Source of the DNA: Streptomyces canus
GTDB lineage: Bacteria > Actinomycetota > Actinomycetes > Streptomycetales > Streptomycetaceae
Direction: 5' to 3'
Assembly: GCF_030816965.1 (NCBI RefSeq)
Contig: NZ_JAUSYQ010000002.1
Coordinates: forward strand, 7,988,001 to 8,052,000
Length of the DNA: 64,000 nucleotides
Below the pieces are notes generated by a model. The model was not told the origin of the DNA, did no database searches, and saw only the letters and a list, made by a program, of their open reading frames with translations. Positions 26,656 to 35,721 of the stretch are shown in pieces. Positions within the stretch are counted from its first letter, which is position 1; every line of letters starts with the position of its first letter. The position numbers and the translations under genes are program-made.

Positions 26656-27540
26656 ATGATCCTTGTTACGGGTGCCACCGGCACCATCGGCAGTGAGGTC
26701 GTACGACAGCTCGTGGCGCGCGGAGAGAAGGTGCGCGCGCTCACCCGGGATCCGGAGAGGGCCGCAGCCGAATTGCCGCCCGGCGTGGAGGCGGTGCGCG
26801 GCCATCACCGTGACCTCGGTTCCGTGGCGGCGGCCATGGCGGGCGTCGACCGCGCCTTCCTCGTGGGCGTCTTCGGCCCGGAGGACGGGGACAGCGACCG
26901 TGGGATGGTCGAGGCGGCGCGGGCGGCGGGGGTCCGGCGGATCGTGAAGCTTTCGGCGATCATGGCGGGTGATCCCAGGACGGGCCTGGGTGGCATCGCG
27001 CACGGACACGGTGAGGAGGCGGTCCGGGAAAGCGGGCTGGAATGGGTGATCCTGCGCCCGTCCGTCTTCGCGTCGAACACGTTGAGCTGGGCGGAGGCGC
27101 TGCGCGCGGGTGAGCCGGTGCCGAACATGCTGGGCTCGGGCCGGCAGGGGGTCGTCGACCCGCGGGATGTCGCCGAGATCGCGGTAGCGGCGCTGGTCGG
27201 TCCGGGGTGCGTGGGGCGGACGTACACCCTGACCGGCCCCGAGACGCTCAGTCCCCGGGGCCAGGCGGCCGCGCTGGCAGAGGTGCTCGGCGGCCGTGTG
27301 GAGCTCCGTGACCTGACCCCGTCTCAGACGCGTGAACTGCTGGTCGCCTCGGGCTGGAGCGAGGAGTCGGCGGAGGGGATGCTGCGGAGCGTCCGCTTCG
27401 TGGCCGAGGGCGGAAACGCGGTGGTCACCGGGGATGTGGAGGAGGTCCTGGGGCGTCCGGCGCGGACGTATCGGGAGTGGGCGGAAGACCACAAAGGGGC
27501 GTTCGGCGGGGTACTTGGCCCGCGGGCCGGCGGGGGTTGA
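26656..27540 (+). CDS. NmrA-like NAD(P)-binding protein
   Basis: A 294-residue atypical short-chain dehydrogenase. It begins MILVTGATGTIGSEVVRQLV, the GxxGxxG dinucleotide motif, then RALTRDPERAAA, typical of the NmrA/SDR_a5 group. IVKLSAIMAGDP and GLEWVILRPSVFASN follow. The usual SDR catalytic Tyr-x-x-x-Lys is absent, so it may sense or use a dinucleotide rather than act as a classical reductase. ATG 26656 is divergent from the AraC gene with a 96-bp shared promoter. It converges on the MFS gene at 27584. Confidence 0.87.
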   Translation: MILVTGATGTIGSEVVRQLVARGEKVRALTRDPERAAAELPPGVEAVRGHHRDLGSVAAAMAGVDRAFLVGVFGPEDGDSDRGMVEAARAAGVRRIVKLSAIMAGDPRTGLGGIAHGHGEEAVRESGLEWVILRPSVFASNTLSWAEALRAGEPVPNMLGSGRQGVVDPRDVAEIAVAALVGPGCVGRTYTLTGPETLSPRGQAAALAEVLGGRVELRDLTPSQTRELLVASGWSEESAEGMLRSVRFVAEGGNAVVTGDVEEVLGRPARTYREWAEDHKGAFGGVLGPRAGGG

Positions 27541-27583
27541 GCGCGGGCGCGAGACGGCACAGCGCGGCACATCCGAAGGCGGC

Positions 27584-29014
27584 TCACACCCTCCCTCGCG
27601 GCCGGAGCACCACCGCAGCCAACCCCAACGCCCCCACCGCGATCCCCGTCCCCACCCGGAACGCCACCTGATACCCCTCCGCCGTCGCCGCGACCAGGCC
27701 CGCCCCGCCCTCCAGCAACCCCTGCGTCCGACCCGCCGCCAGCACCGACAGCACCGCCAGCCCCAGCGAACCTCCCACCACCTGCGTGGTGTTGAACAAC
27801 CCGGACGCCAGCCCCGCGTCCTCCTCGCGAGCCCCCGACATGGCGAGCCCGGTCAGTGCGGGCATCGCGGCGGCGAACCCGGTGGCGAGCAGAAGCAGCA
27901 CCGGAAGGACGTCGACCACGTACGAGCCGTCGGCAGGCGCACGGCTCAGCAGGGCCATCCCGGCGACGATGAGCACGAGCCCCGCCAGCAGTACCCGGTA
28001 CGCCCCGAAGCGCCCGATGGTCCGTGCCGACAGCCCGAGCATCAGCACCCCGATGACGATCGGCGCCGGCAGGAACGCCGTGCCGGTGAGCAACTCGCCG
28101 AACCCCAAGACGCGTTGGACATACAGCGCCCCGAGGAACTGGAAGCCGTACATCGTGGCGATCATCAGGATCTGGACGGCGTTCGCGCCGGACAGCAGCC
28201 GGGAGCCGAACAGGCGCAGCCGCAGCAGGGGACGGGCGGCCCGGGCCTGCCGGACGGTGAACGCCGTGAACAGGGCGAGGGCGAGCAAGGCCAGCAGGAG
28301 CGTCGTGGTCACCGCGCGGTCGCCGGACCCGACGATCACGTACACCGTCAGCATCAGCGCCCCGGTGACCAGCGCGGCCCCCGGATAGTCCGCACCCCTG
28401 CCAAGACCTTCGCCGTCCTCCGCACCGAGCACCCGGACCGCCGCCAGCAGGGCGACGATCCCGATCGGCAGGTTGATCAGGAAGATCCAGTGCCAGTTCA
28501 GGGCCTGCGTCAGCGCCCCGCCGAGGAACGTGCCCAGCGCCCCGCCCGCTGCTCCCACCGCGCTGAACACCGCGATCGCACGGGCCTGTTCACGTGGTTC
28601 GGGGAACAGGGCGACCAGCATGCCGAGGACCACGGCCGAGGTCATCGCCCCACCCACGCCCTGAAGGGCACGCGCCGCGATCAGCATGCCCTGGCTCGTG
28701 GCCACCCCGCACAGCACGGAGGCCGCCGTGAACACGGCCAGCCCCGCCGCGAACATCCGCTTGCGGCCGACCAGGTCACCGAGCCGGCCCACCAGCAACA
28801 GCAGCCCGCCGAACGGGATCAGATAGGCGTTGACCACCCAGGCGAGGCCCGGCCCCGAGAAGCCGAGGTCGCTCTGGATGGCCGGCATGGCGACCGTGAC
28901 GATGTTGCCGTCCAGGATCGTCATGAGCGTTCCCGCGCACAGGACGACGAGGGCCGTCCAGCGGGAGTACGTTCGGTGCGGTGTTCGCGTCGGGGTCTCG
29001 ACAACGGCCGTCAT
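27584..29014 (-). CDS. MFS drug transporter, DHA2 (EmrB/QacA) type
   Basis: A 476-residue, 14-helix major facilitator. The N-terminal motif LCAGTLMTILDGNIVTVAMP is the DHA2 motif D1 with the membrane Asp, and LLLVGRLGDLVGRKRMFAAG is motif A. GGAMTSAVVLGMLVALFPE and PIGIVALLAAVRVL are typical of multidrug antiporters driven by the proton gradient. The substrate is unknown. It is divergent from the HxlR regulator at 29125, the usual arrangement for a repressor that responds to a toxic compound. Confidence 0.93.
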   Translation of the reverse strand: MTAVVETPTRTPHRTYSRWTALVVLCAGTLMTILDGNIVTVAMPAIQSDLGFSGPGLAWVVNAYLIPFGGLLLLVGRLGDLVGRKRMFAAGLAVFTAASVLCGVATSQGMLIAARALQGVGGAMTSAVVLGMLVALFPEPREQARAIAVFSAVGAAGGALGTFLGGALTQALNWHWIFLINLPIGIVALLAAVRVLGAEDGEGLGRGADYPGAALVTGALMLTVYVIVGSGDRAVTTTLLLALLALALFTAFTVRQARAARPLLRLRLFGSRLLSGANAVQILMIATMYGFQFLGALYVQRVLGFGELLTGTAFLPAPIVIGVLMLGLSARTIGRFGAYRVLLAGLVLIVAGMALLSRAPADGSYVVDVLPVLLLLATGFAAAMPALTGLAMSGAREEDAGLASGLFNTTQVVGGSLGLAVLSVLAAGRTQGLLEGGAGLVAATAEGYQVAFRVGTGIAVGALGLAAVVLRPRGRV

Positions 29015-29048
29015 GGCGGCGGGCCTCCTGCATTCTCCGTGGGTTCCG

Positions 29049-29073
29049 ACAAGTGGCTAGGTGCACGACTTGT
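29049..29073. promoter_or_regulatory. Candidate HxlR operator between MFS and HxlR genes
   Basis: ACAAGT at 29049-29054 and ACTTGT at 29068-29073 form an inverted repeat with a 13-bp spacer in the 110-bp divergent promoter region. Confidence 0.5.
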
Positions 29074-29124
29074 AACGGGGAACATCGTCAGTGACCATGG
29101 AGGACGGCGTAAGGAGGCAGTTCG

Positions 29125-29520
29125 ATGTCCCAGAGGAACACCGGTGTTACCGTCCAGGTCGTGAACGCGCACGCGTGTCCGGTGCGGGAGGTTCTTGACA
29201 GGGTCTCCGGCAAATGGAGCGTTCAGATCCTCGTCGCGGCCGCCCATGGGCCCATCCGCTTCACCGAGTTGGAGCGCAGCATCGAGGGCATCAGCCGCCG
29301 CATGCTGACCCTGACCCTGCGCAACCTGGAGCGCGACGGCCTCGTCACCCGCACCGTGCACCCGACGGTGCCGCCCAAAGTCGAATACGAACTCACGCCG
29401 GTCGCCCGCGAGTTGCACGAGACACTGCAGCGCCTGACCGACTGGGCCGAGCGCAACAGGGTCTACATCGCCGAGGCGCGGGCGAGCTACGACGCCGAGC
29501 GCGAACCGGAGCCGGCCTGA
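29125..29520 (+). CDS. HxlR-family winged-helix regulator
   Basis: A 131-residue regulator. NAHACPVREVLDRVSGKWSV carries the conserved Cys and GKW of HxlR proteins. FTELERSIEGISRRMLTLTL is the recognition helix region, and NLERDGLVTRTVHPTVPPKV the wing. The cysteine suggests possible redox or electrophile sensing, as in related regulators, but this is not shown. It is divergent from the MFS exporter. The stop is one base before the convergent thioesterase stop. Confidence 0.92.
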   Translation: MSQRNTGVTVQVVNAHACPVREVLDRVSGKWSVQILVAAAHGPIRFTELERSIEGISRRMLTLTLRNLERDGLVTRTVHPTVPPKVEYELTPVARELHETLQRLTDWAERNRVYIAEARASYDAEREPEPA

Positions 29521-29521
29521 G

Positions 29522-29938
29522 CTACAACAGGCCCGGCTCCGTGGCCAGCCCCTTGAGAACCTCGCTCGCGTTCGCGACCAGGCGCCGCTCCTTGAGGTCC
29601 ATCAGCCCGCCGACCGCGGTGATCTCGGCCGCCACGGTGCCGTCCTGCTTGCGGATGGTCTGCCGTATGCGGAAGGTCTTGCCCTCGCCCCACTCGAAGG
29701 CGCAGGTCACCTCCACCTCGTCACCGGCCAGCAGCTCGCGCAGGTAGCGGATGGTGGTCTCCAGCGCCACCGGACCCACCCCGCTGCCGATGAGTCCGGC
29801 CTGGGTGATCCCGGCGGCCTTGAGGAGTGACCAGCGGGCGTGCTCCGCGTAGTTGAGGTACACGCTCTGGTTGAGGTGGCCCTGCACGTCCGTCTCGTAC
29901 CCGCGGACGGTCACCGGCACGGAAAACGGCTCGCTCAC
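29522..29938 (-). CDS. Acyl-CoA thioesterase (4HBT hot-dog fold)
   Basis: A 138-residue hot-dog protein. RGYETDVQGHLNQSVYLNYA includes the catalytic Asp and the N-x-x-Y pattern of 4-hydroxybenzoyl-CoA thioesterase-like enzymes. LARWSLLK-type residues (HARWSLLKAAG) and VALETTIRYLRELLAGDEVE follow. It should hydrolyse an acyl-CoA; the natural substrate is unknown. ATG 29938. It converges with the HxlR gene with a single base between stops, so their transcripts overlap. Confidence 0.88.
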   Translation of the reverse strand: MSEPFSVPVTVRGYETDVQGHLNQSVYLNYAEHARWSLLKAAGITQAGLIGSGVGPVALETTIRYLRELLAGDEVEVTCAFEWGEGKTFRIRQTIRKQDGTVAAEITAVGGLMDLKERRLVANASEVLKGLATEPGLL

Positions 29939-29993
29939 GTCAATCCCCTCTCATTGCACGGCAGTTGCTGGACCCGATCCTGACATGTGCCTC

Positions 29994-30629
29994 CTACACC
30001 CGGCGTGGCGAGGCCAGCAGGTACCGGGCCCTGGTCCGTGGTTCCGTGTACTCGCCGACCTGCCAGCCGGCCCCCTCCAGGGTGCTCGCGCAGGCCCGCA
30101 GCGCCTCGCCGTCCGGCGCGTGCACGGCCACGGCCTCGGGCTGCGGGGTCGCGCGCACCCGGTAGCCGGAGGAGCCCCCCGCTTCCGGCGGGTGCCCGGC
30201 AGCCTCCAGCGCCAGCGCGGCCGCCTGCACCAGATGTGTGCGCTCCCAGCCACAGGGCCGGCCCGTGGCCGCGTCGGGGTTGGTCATCCGGCGCAGCTCC
30301 AGCAACCCCTGCCAGGCGCTGTGCACCTCACGCGCCCGGGCCGGACCGGTGTCCGCGGCCTCCTGCGGGCCGCCGACCCGCGCGGTGAACACACCGGTGG
30401 TCGAGTCGGCGGCCTGCTCGGCGGACTGCTCGGGCTCCTCCGGAACCGTCTCCCGTATGCGGTGACCGGTCGGGGTCAGGAAATGATCGTGCGGTGGCCG
30501 CGGATGCCGGAAGGCCAGGCCGCGCTTGACCAGCGCGTCCAACTGGGCCTCGGTACCCCTCAGCCGACCGGTGACGGGATCGGCGGCGTCGATGACACGC
30601 CGCTGCGCGGCGGTGGGCGGTCGGGCCAT
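29994..30629 (-). CDS. Hypothetical protein
   Basis: A 211-residue protein from ATG 30629 (MARPPTAAQRRVIDAADPVT), preferred over the frame's upstream ATG at 30719, whose first 30 residues look like leader DNA. The N-terminal 50 residues resemble a winged-helix or DNA-binding-like element (TEAQLDALVKRGLAFRHPRP, then FLTPTGHRIRE). The remainder contains GWERTHLVQAAALALEAAG and a C-terminal beta-rich stretch. I do not recognise the family. It is common in streptomycetes as far as I recall. Confidence 0.65.
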   Translation of the reverse strand: MARPPTAAQRRVIDAADPVTGRLRGTEAQLDALVKRGLAFRHPRPPHDHFLTPTGHRIRETVPEEPEQSAEQAADSTTGVFTARVGGPQEAADTGPARAREVHSAWQGLLELRRMTNPDAATGRPCGWERTHLVQAAALALEAAGHPPEAGGSSGYRVRATPQPEAVAVHAPDGEALRACASTLEGAGWQVGEYTEPRTRARYLLASPRRV

Positions 30630-30699
30630 GACGGACACCTCCCCGGAAAGCGGCCTGGTCGACGGGCCGGAACGCTCCCGCGAGCAGCCCATTCGAAGA

Positions 30700-31556
30700 C
30701 TACGACCCGGGTCTGACATTCCACCCCGCGATCACCGGCCGCCCGTGCTCCGTCCCCAGCCGGCACACCGTCCCCGTCGCCAGCTGGAACAGCGCACCGG
30801 CCGACGGCGGCAGTCCGAACCGGCGGGTGGTGAGGACCCGCAGGAAAGGCCGTGCGCCACCAGCACCACGCACCGTTCCTGTGGACTGAGCGGGAGTGAG
30901 TCCGTTCAGCCGCGCGCCCCGAACGGTCTTGGGCGAGCTGGTCCCCGGCGTACTCGACCCCGGGGCGGCGACACGCATCCTGTGCGCGGTCCGGGCCCGG
31001 GAGGCCCCCGCGGCCGGAGGCCGCTGTTGGACGCCGCCCTGCGCGACCTGGCCAGTTGGGTACGGCCAGAGGCGACGGGGAGGCCCTGAACCATCCTCTG
31101 GTGGAGCAGGGGCCCCGCACGCTGACGCCATACCTGGTGTCCCAGGTCGCACGATCACGTTAGCCCGATCGGCCCAGGACTCCGCAAGCCCGGAAGTCGA
31201 CCATCACACGATCGAGCTCACTCGACCTCGCGCACACACTCCGGCGAGCAGCTACAGCCCCTCGGTACGGTGGTGACGCCCTCGTAGCCGCCGTAGTCCC
31301 TCCCCCAGAGGGGGTGCCCCCAGCGCAGATCGACGTCGACCCGCAGGTCGTGCAGCCCGATGAGCTCCGTGGTCTCCCGGGCCCGCTGCAGGGGGCTCAC
31401 GAAGGCGGCGCCGATGCGGTGCGAGCGGATCAGCGGCACCAGCCGGCGCGCCTCCTCCCGGCCGCGCCCGGTCAGCGGTACGTCCGTCCAGCCGGTGTGC
31501 CGCCCGGACCGCGACCACTCGGTCTCACCGCGCCGGACCAGAAAGAGATCACCCAT
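30700..31556 (-). pseudogene. Broken histidine phosphatase (phosphoglycerate mutase-like)
   Basis: The N-terminal part starts at ATG 31556 with MGDLFLVRRGETEWSRSGRH, where the catalytic RHG motif has become RRG, then TGWTDVPLTGRGREEARRL and VSPLQRARETTELIG. The frame is lost after about residue 100 (near 31250). The C-terminal part reappears in another frame as FLRVLTTRRFGLPPSAGALF, ending at a stop at 30700. Just before it, VLVAHG is read in yet another frame, one base out. Loss of the nucleophile histidine plus several frameshifts shows it is not functional. Intact relatives are about 200 residues. Confidence 0.85.
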
Positions 31557-31672
31557 GCGCGCGCCCTTCCCGCTCGACTCCCAGCACCGTGCCACACGGC
31601 CCCGAGGGCTCGCAGGGCGGACTGGGCCGGACGGCCGCTCACCTGGGGAGCCCCCAAACCTCCTGGAAACTC

Positions 31673-32068
31673 TCAGAGCCCCGGCAGACCCTGCACCGAC
31701 TGCGCGAGCTGCCCCACCGCGACGACGAGCGGGGTCACCGGCTGCACGAACTCGTTGAGGCGGTCGAGGGCCCGCCGCAGCACCGTCGGCTGCGGTTCGG
31801 CCTCGTCCAGTTCCTCGCGCAGGCGGCGCAGCTCCCTGCTGGTCGCGTCCGGATCGGCGAGCGCCGCCCGGTGCTCCTCCAGCAGCCGCTCGACGTACGC
31901 GAGCAGCTCGGCCGTACGCTCGGTGTCCTGCGGCTGGAAGGAGACCGCGCCGGAGAACGCCTGGGCGCCGTGCCCCACGGCCTGGTTGCCGACGTAGTGG
32001 GTGCCGCCGCTGATCATGAGGCCGTTGTTGACCGGAGGGTCCTGTCGCCGGTCGTCGCTGCCCGTCAT
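31673..32068 (-). CDS. Small helical protein with N-terminal GNQA motif
   Basis: A 131-residue protein. Residues 12-38 are a short Gly/Asn-rich motif (NNGLMISGGTHYVGNQAVGH) followed by a linker, then a helical hairpin (TAELLAYVERLLEEHRAALA and SRELRRLREELDEAEPQP) and a hydrophobic C-terminal helix (LNEFVQPVTPLVVAVGQLAQ). The motif matches the very C-terminus of the upstream membrane protein: 13 of 27 positions are identical, ungapped. The helical part resembles the product of 45588-45899. The gene lies nine bases after the membrane protein and is surely cotranscribed. The function is unknown; a signalling or effector-adaptor role is suggested in the findings. Confidence 0.75.
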   Translation of the reverse strand: MTGSDDRRQDPPVNNGLMISGGTHYVGNQAVGHGAQAFSGAVSFQPQDTERTAELLAYVERLLEEHRAALADPDATSRELRRLREELDEAEPQPTVLRRALDRLNEFVQPVTPLVVAVGQLAQSVQGLPGL

Positions 32069-32077
32069 GAGGGCCTC

Positions 32078-34396
32078 CTACTTTCCGGAACCGGCGACGG
32101 GGGCGGCCGCGCCGGACTGCTGCGGGACGTTCTGGGTGGCGGTCGCGCCCTTGCCGATCGCCTGGTTCCCGATGATGCTCATGCCGCCCTGCTGGATCAG
32201 GCCCTGGTTGAGGATCGTCTGCTGCTGGGCGCGGAAGTCGGTGATGTCGTACCCGCGCGTGTCGAGGAACTCGCGGATCGCGGCGAGGGTGTGGCGCTGC
32301 ACCAGCGACGTGATCCGTGCGGCGTCCACGACCTGGAAGTAGTTCTGGTAGTCCGGGCTCACGGCCAGCTCCCGGACGCTCAGCCGGGCGCCGAAGTCGT
32401 AGACCGGGTCCTGTTCCAGGGCCTTCAGCTCGTCCCCCATGCGTCTGCTGTGCCGTTCCTCGAAGCGGGCCTGCCGCAGCGCCTGGAACGGGGCGGCGAA
32501 GAAAGCACCGCCGGTGCGGGGGACGGCGTCCAGCAGCAGCCCCCGGCGCGCGGCGGGGGACAGGGGTCCGCGCAGCCGGTCCACGACGTGGTAGTCGGCT
32601 CTCACCGGACCGAGCACGTGGTTGGTGCAGTGCAGGTGGAGTGTTCTGCCCTCGGTCGAGAAGTGCAGGAACACGGTCGGCACCACGTCCCCGCCCCACA
32701 GCGGCACGTGGACCGCCAGACAGTGCCGGACCGCACCGGTCGGACGCTCCATGATCCGCTCGACCTGATCGGCCGACAGTCGGGCGGCCGGGGCGAGACT
32801 CGTGGCCCTGATGAACCGCTCGTCGTCACCGACGGCCGTGCCGCTCGCGAAGATCCGGTCCTGCACGACGAGGGACCCGAGGGCCGCCTCACCGTCCGCC
32901 GCCGCGTCCGTCACGCCGCGCGTGGCGGTCGCCGACAGCCGCGCGCGTACGTGGTCGACGAGTTCGGTGACGGTGAACGGCTGAGGCCCGCCGGGACGCG
33001 AGACCCCTCCGACGCGATCGCCGGCGGGCAGCAGTGGCACGGCGAGCGACCACTGCGAGGCGGCCGGCGAATAGCCGAGGAAGGGTGTGTACCCGCTGTA
33101 GACCGTGACGTTCCCGTCCTGCGCCTCCCGGATGGCCGCCAGCCGCTCGGCCATCCACTTCCGCGGCGGCACGGTCGGGCGGGGCTGCCGGGAGAACGCC
33201 TCGCGGGTCATGGTCGTGCGCAGCAGCCGGTCGACGGCGAGATCATGGCGTACGACCGTCACGTACGCGAGTGCCACCGCCGTGACGGACACCAGGGCGG
33301 CCGGCACCCCGGCCAGATAGGAGCCCAGCAGCCAGGTCACGAACGCGGGGGTGGGCAGCGAAGAGACGGCGACACCGAGACCGAAGGCGAAGAGCACCGC
33401 GATGCCCGCCGCGACAGCCGTGCCCACCAGCACCCTGCCCTCGGGCTGGTGTCGGCCGCGGGTGGCCAGGCTCGGCCGGCCGCCCGCCTGCCGGGTGGTC
33501 GACAGGAACAACGCGACGAACAGCAGCCACAGGGGTGCGAAGACGGCCACGAGGGCGAACGCGCCCGTCAGGCGCTGATCCCTGCGGTGCCGCATCTCCT
33601 GTGCCGTCAGACAGTGCCGTACGACTGTCACCAGGTCGACGTCGGGAGAGGCGGCCACCGCGCCCGCCTCGTCGGCCAGGACGTCCTCCACCACGCGGTC
33701 GGCGAATCCTTCGTCCACGTAGGCCGCGGCGCACAGATACCGGGTGACGTCGCCCGGAGCGCTCCCGACCGGCATGTGGACCGGCGCGGTCGTCATGCCG
33801 GGTCCTCCCTCTCTCCAGCGGCGGAGCGGCGCCCTCATGGCGCCGACGGAGACTGTTCCCGGTGGACCGGCGGTCAGGAGGGCGAGCAGCGCGCCGACCG
33901 CGAGGCCGAAGAGAAGAGCGCTGCGCAACAGGTCCTTCACCAGGGTGTCGACCGGTGTGAGCACCACGTTGTCGACGAAGGCCTCGTGCATGCCCCACCA
34001 CGCCAGGTTGGCCAGCGCCGATGCCAGCACACCCGCGGCGAGGCAGCGGAGCCGGCCCGGTGCTCCGCGGGCCGACAGCCGCCTGGCGAAGAAGACGAGT
34101 CCCGCGAGCAGGACCAGGACAGCGAGGTCGTTCACGACCAGCGAGGACGTGCCGCCGTACCGTTCGGAGGAGACCTCCCAGCGGGGCAGGAACGCGGCCT
34201 CCACGAGCCAGCGCAGGATCTTGTTGTCGGACAGCTGTATGGAGAACTTCTCGGTGTAGTAGTCCGAGAGCGGCCGCTGCACCCACGGGCTGCCCGCGAG
34301 CACCACGAGCAGGACCAGCAGCGCGAGACGGCCGCGTAAGGACGAGCGTGTGCCCGGCGCACGCCGACGAGGCAAGTACATCTGGGGTTCCCCCAT
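32078..34396 (-). CDS. Large multi-pass membrane protein with C-terminal GNQA motif
   Basis: A 772-residue protein of unknown family. Hydrophobic segments lie at about 22-38, 86-104, 118-136, 158-178, 277-300, 327-350 and 356-386, so seven helices occupy the N-terminal half. A charged loop (about 200-275) separates helices four and five. Residues 400-720 are soluble, with segments such as FTVTELVDHVRARLSATATR, VPTVFLHFSTEGRTLHLHCT and NYFQVVDAARITSLVQRHTL. The end (728-754) carries ILNQGLIQQGGMSIIGNQAI and GKGATAT, matching the N-terminus of the neighbour encoded downstream. ATG 34396 is chosen; ATG 34381 is possible. No catalytic motif is recognised. Confidence 0.75.
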   Translation of the reverse strand: MGEPQMYLPRRRAPGTRSSLRGRLALLVLLVVLAGSPWVQRPLSDYYTEKFSIQLSDNKILRWLVEAAFLPRWEVSSERYGGTSSLVVNDLAVLVLLAGLVFFARRLSARGAPGRLRCLAAGVLASALANLAWWGMHEAFVDNVVLTPVDTLVKDLLRSALLFGLAVGALLALLTAGPPGTVSVGAMRAPLRRWREGGPGMTTAPVHMPVGSAPGDVTRYLCAAAYVDEGFADRVVEDVLADEAGAVAASPDVDLVTVVRHCLTAQEMRHRRDQRLTGAFALVAVFAPLWLLFVALFLSTTRQAGGRPSLATRGRHQPEGRVLVGTAVAAGIAVLFAFGLGVAVSSLPTPAFVTWLLGSYLAGVPAALVSVTAVALAYVTVVRHDLAVDRLLRTTMTREAFSRQPRPTVPPRKWMAERLAAIREAQDGNVTVYSGYTPFLGYSPAASQWSLAVPLLPAGDRVGGVSRPGGPQPFTVTELVDHVRARLSATATRGVTDAAADGEAALGSLVVQDRIFASGTAVGDDERFIRATSLAPAARLSADQVERIMERPTGAVRHCLAVHVPLWGGDVVPTVFLHFSTEGRTLHLHCTNHVLGPVRADYHVVDRLRGPLSPAARRGLLLDAVPRTGGAFFAAPFQALRQARFEERHSRRMGDELKALEQDPVYDFGARLSVRELAVSPDYQNYFQVVDAARITSLVQRHTLAAIREFLDTRGYDITDFRAQQQTILNQGLIQQGGMSIIGNQAIGKGATATQNVPQQSGAAAPVAGSGK

Positions 34397-34483
34397 CCCC
34401 CGATCCCCCCGGCCCCGGGATCAGGGGCCGCACTCCATGGCATCCCCGCTCTGTCCGACCGTGAACCCCATCCACACCACCCG

Positions 34484-35692
34484 CTACTGCCGGTACCCGC
34501 TCAGGAACCGCCCGATCCGCCCGATCGCCGCCTCCAGATCCTGTGCGTGGGGCAGCGTCAGGATGCGGAAGTGGTCCGGGGCCGGCCAGTTGAAGCCGGT
34601 GCCCTGGACGACCTGGATCTTCTCCCGCAGCAGCAGGTCCAGGACGAACTTCTCGTCGTCGTGGATCTTGTGGACCTTGGGGTCGAGCCGTGGGAAGGCG
34701 TAGAGCGAGCCCTTCGGCTTCACACACGAGACGCCGGGGATCTCATTGAGCTTCTCCCAGGCCACGGTGCGCTGTTCGTACAGGCGTCCGCCGGGCGCGG
34801 TCAGGTCGTGGATGGACTGGCGGCCGCCGAGCGCGGCCTGGATGGCGTACTGCGCGGGCGCGTTGGCGCACAGCCGCATGGAGGCCAGCATGGTCAGGCC
34901 CTCGAGGTAGCTCTTGGCGTGCTGCTTGGGGCCGGTGATCACCAGCCAGCCCGAGCGGAAGCCGGCCACCCGGTACGTCTTCGACAGGCCGCAGAAGGTC
35001 AGGACGACCAGATCGGGGGCGAGGGCGGCGACGGAGTGGTGCACGGCGTCGTCGTACAGGATCTGGTCGTAGATCTCGTCGGCGAAGACCATCAGGCCGT
35101 GCCGGCGGGCGAGGTCGAGGATGCCCTCGATGATCTCCTTCGGGTAGACCGCGCCGGTGGGATTGTTCGGGTTGATGATGACCACGGCCTTGGTGCGGTC
35201 CGTGATCTTCGACGCCATGTCGTCCAGGTCCGGGTACCAGTCGGCCTGTTCGTCGCAGAGGTAGTGCACCGCCTTGCCGCCCGCGAGGGTCGTGACCGCC
35301 GTCCAGAGGGGGAAGTCGGGGGCGGGGATGAGGATTTCGTCGCCGTCCTCGACCAGCGCCTGTACGGCCATCGAGATCAGTTCCGAGATGCCGTTGCCGA
35401 GGAAGACGTCGTCGACGTCGACCTCCAGGCCCAGGGTCTGGTAGCGCTGGGCGACCGCGCGGCGGGCGGAGAGGATGCCGCGGGAGTCGGTGTAGCCGTG
35501 CGCCTGCGGGAGCATCCGGATCATGTCCTGGAGGATCTCCTCCGGCGCCTCGAAGCCGAACAGCGCGGGGTTGCCGGTGTTGAGGCGCAGCACGCTGTGG
35601 CCCGCCTCCTCCAGTGCGTCGGCGTGCTCGATCACCGGGCCGCGGATCTCGTAACAGACCTCGCTGAGCTTGCTCGACTGCCGGAACTCCAT
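34484..35692 (-). CDS. PLP-dependent aminotransferase, AlaA-like (class I/II)
   Basis: A 402-residue fold-type I aminotransferase. AHGYTDSRGILSARRAVAQR and LGNGISELISMAVQALVEDG bind PLP phosphate. INPNNPTGAVYP is the NPTG motif, DEIYDQILYDD gives the ring-stacking Asp, and the Schiff-base lysine is in TFCGLSKTYRVAGFRSGW. The sequence matches the AlaA/YfbQ glutamate-pyruvate aminotransferase branch. It is probably involved in alanine synthesis. It is divergent from an HxlR-type regulator with two palindromes in the shared promoter region. Confidence 0.93.
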   Translation of the reverse strand: MEFRQSSKLSEVCYEIRGPVIEHADALEEAGHSVLRLNTGNPALFGFEAPEEILQDMIRMLPQAHGYTDSRGILSARRAVAQRYQTLGLEVDVDDVFLGNGISELISMAVQALVEDGDEILIPAPDFPLWTAVTTLAGGKAVHYLCDEQADWYPDLDDMASKITDRTKAVVIINPNNPTGAVYPKEIIEGILDLARRHGLMVFADEIYDQILYDDAVHHSVAALAPDLVVLTFCGLSKTYRVAGFRSGWLVITGPKQHAKSYLEGLTMLASMRLCANAPAQYAIQAALGGRQSIHDLTAPGGRLYEQRTVAWEKLNEIPGVSCVKPKGSLYAFPRLDPKVHKIHDDEKFVLDLLLREKIQVVQGTGFNWPAPDHFRILTLPHAQDLEAAIGRIGRFLSGYRQ

Positions 35693-35721
35693 GCGCTGCT
35701 GCCTCTCCGGATTCCTGTGTT

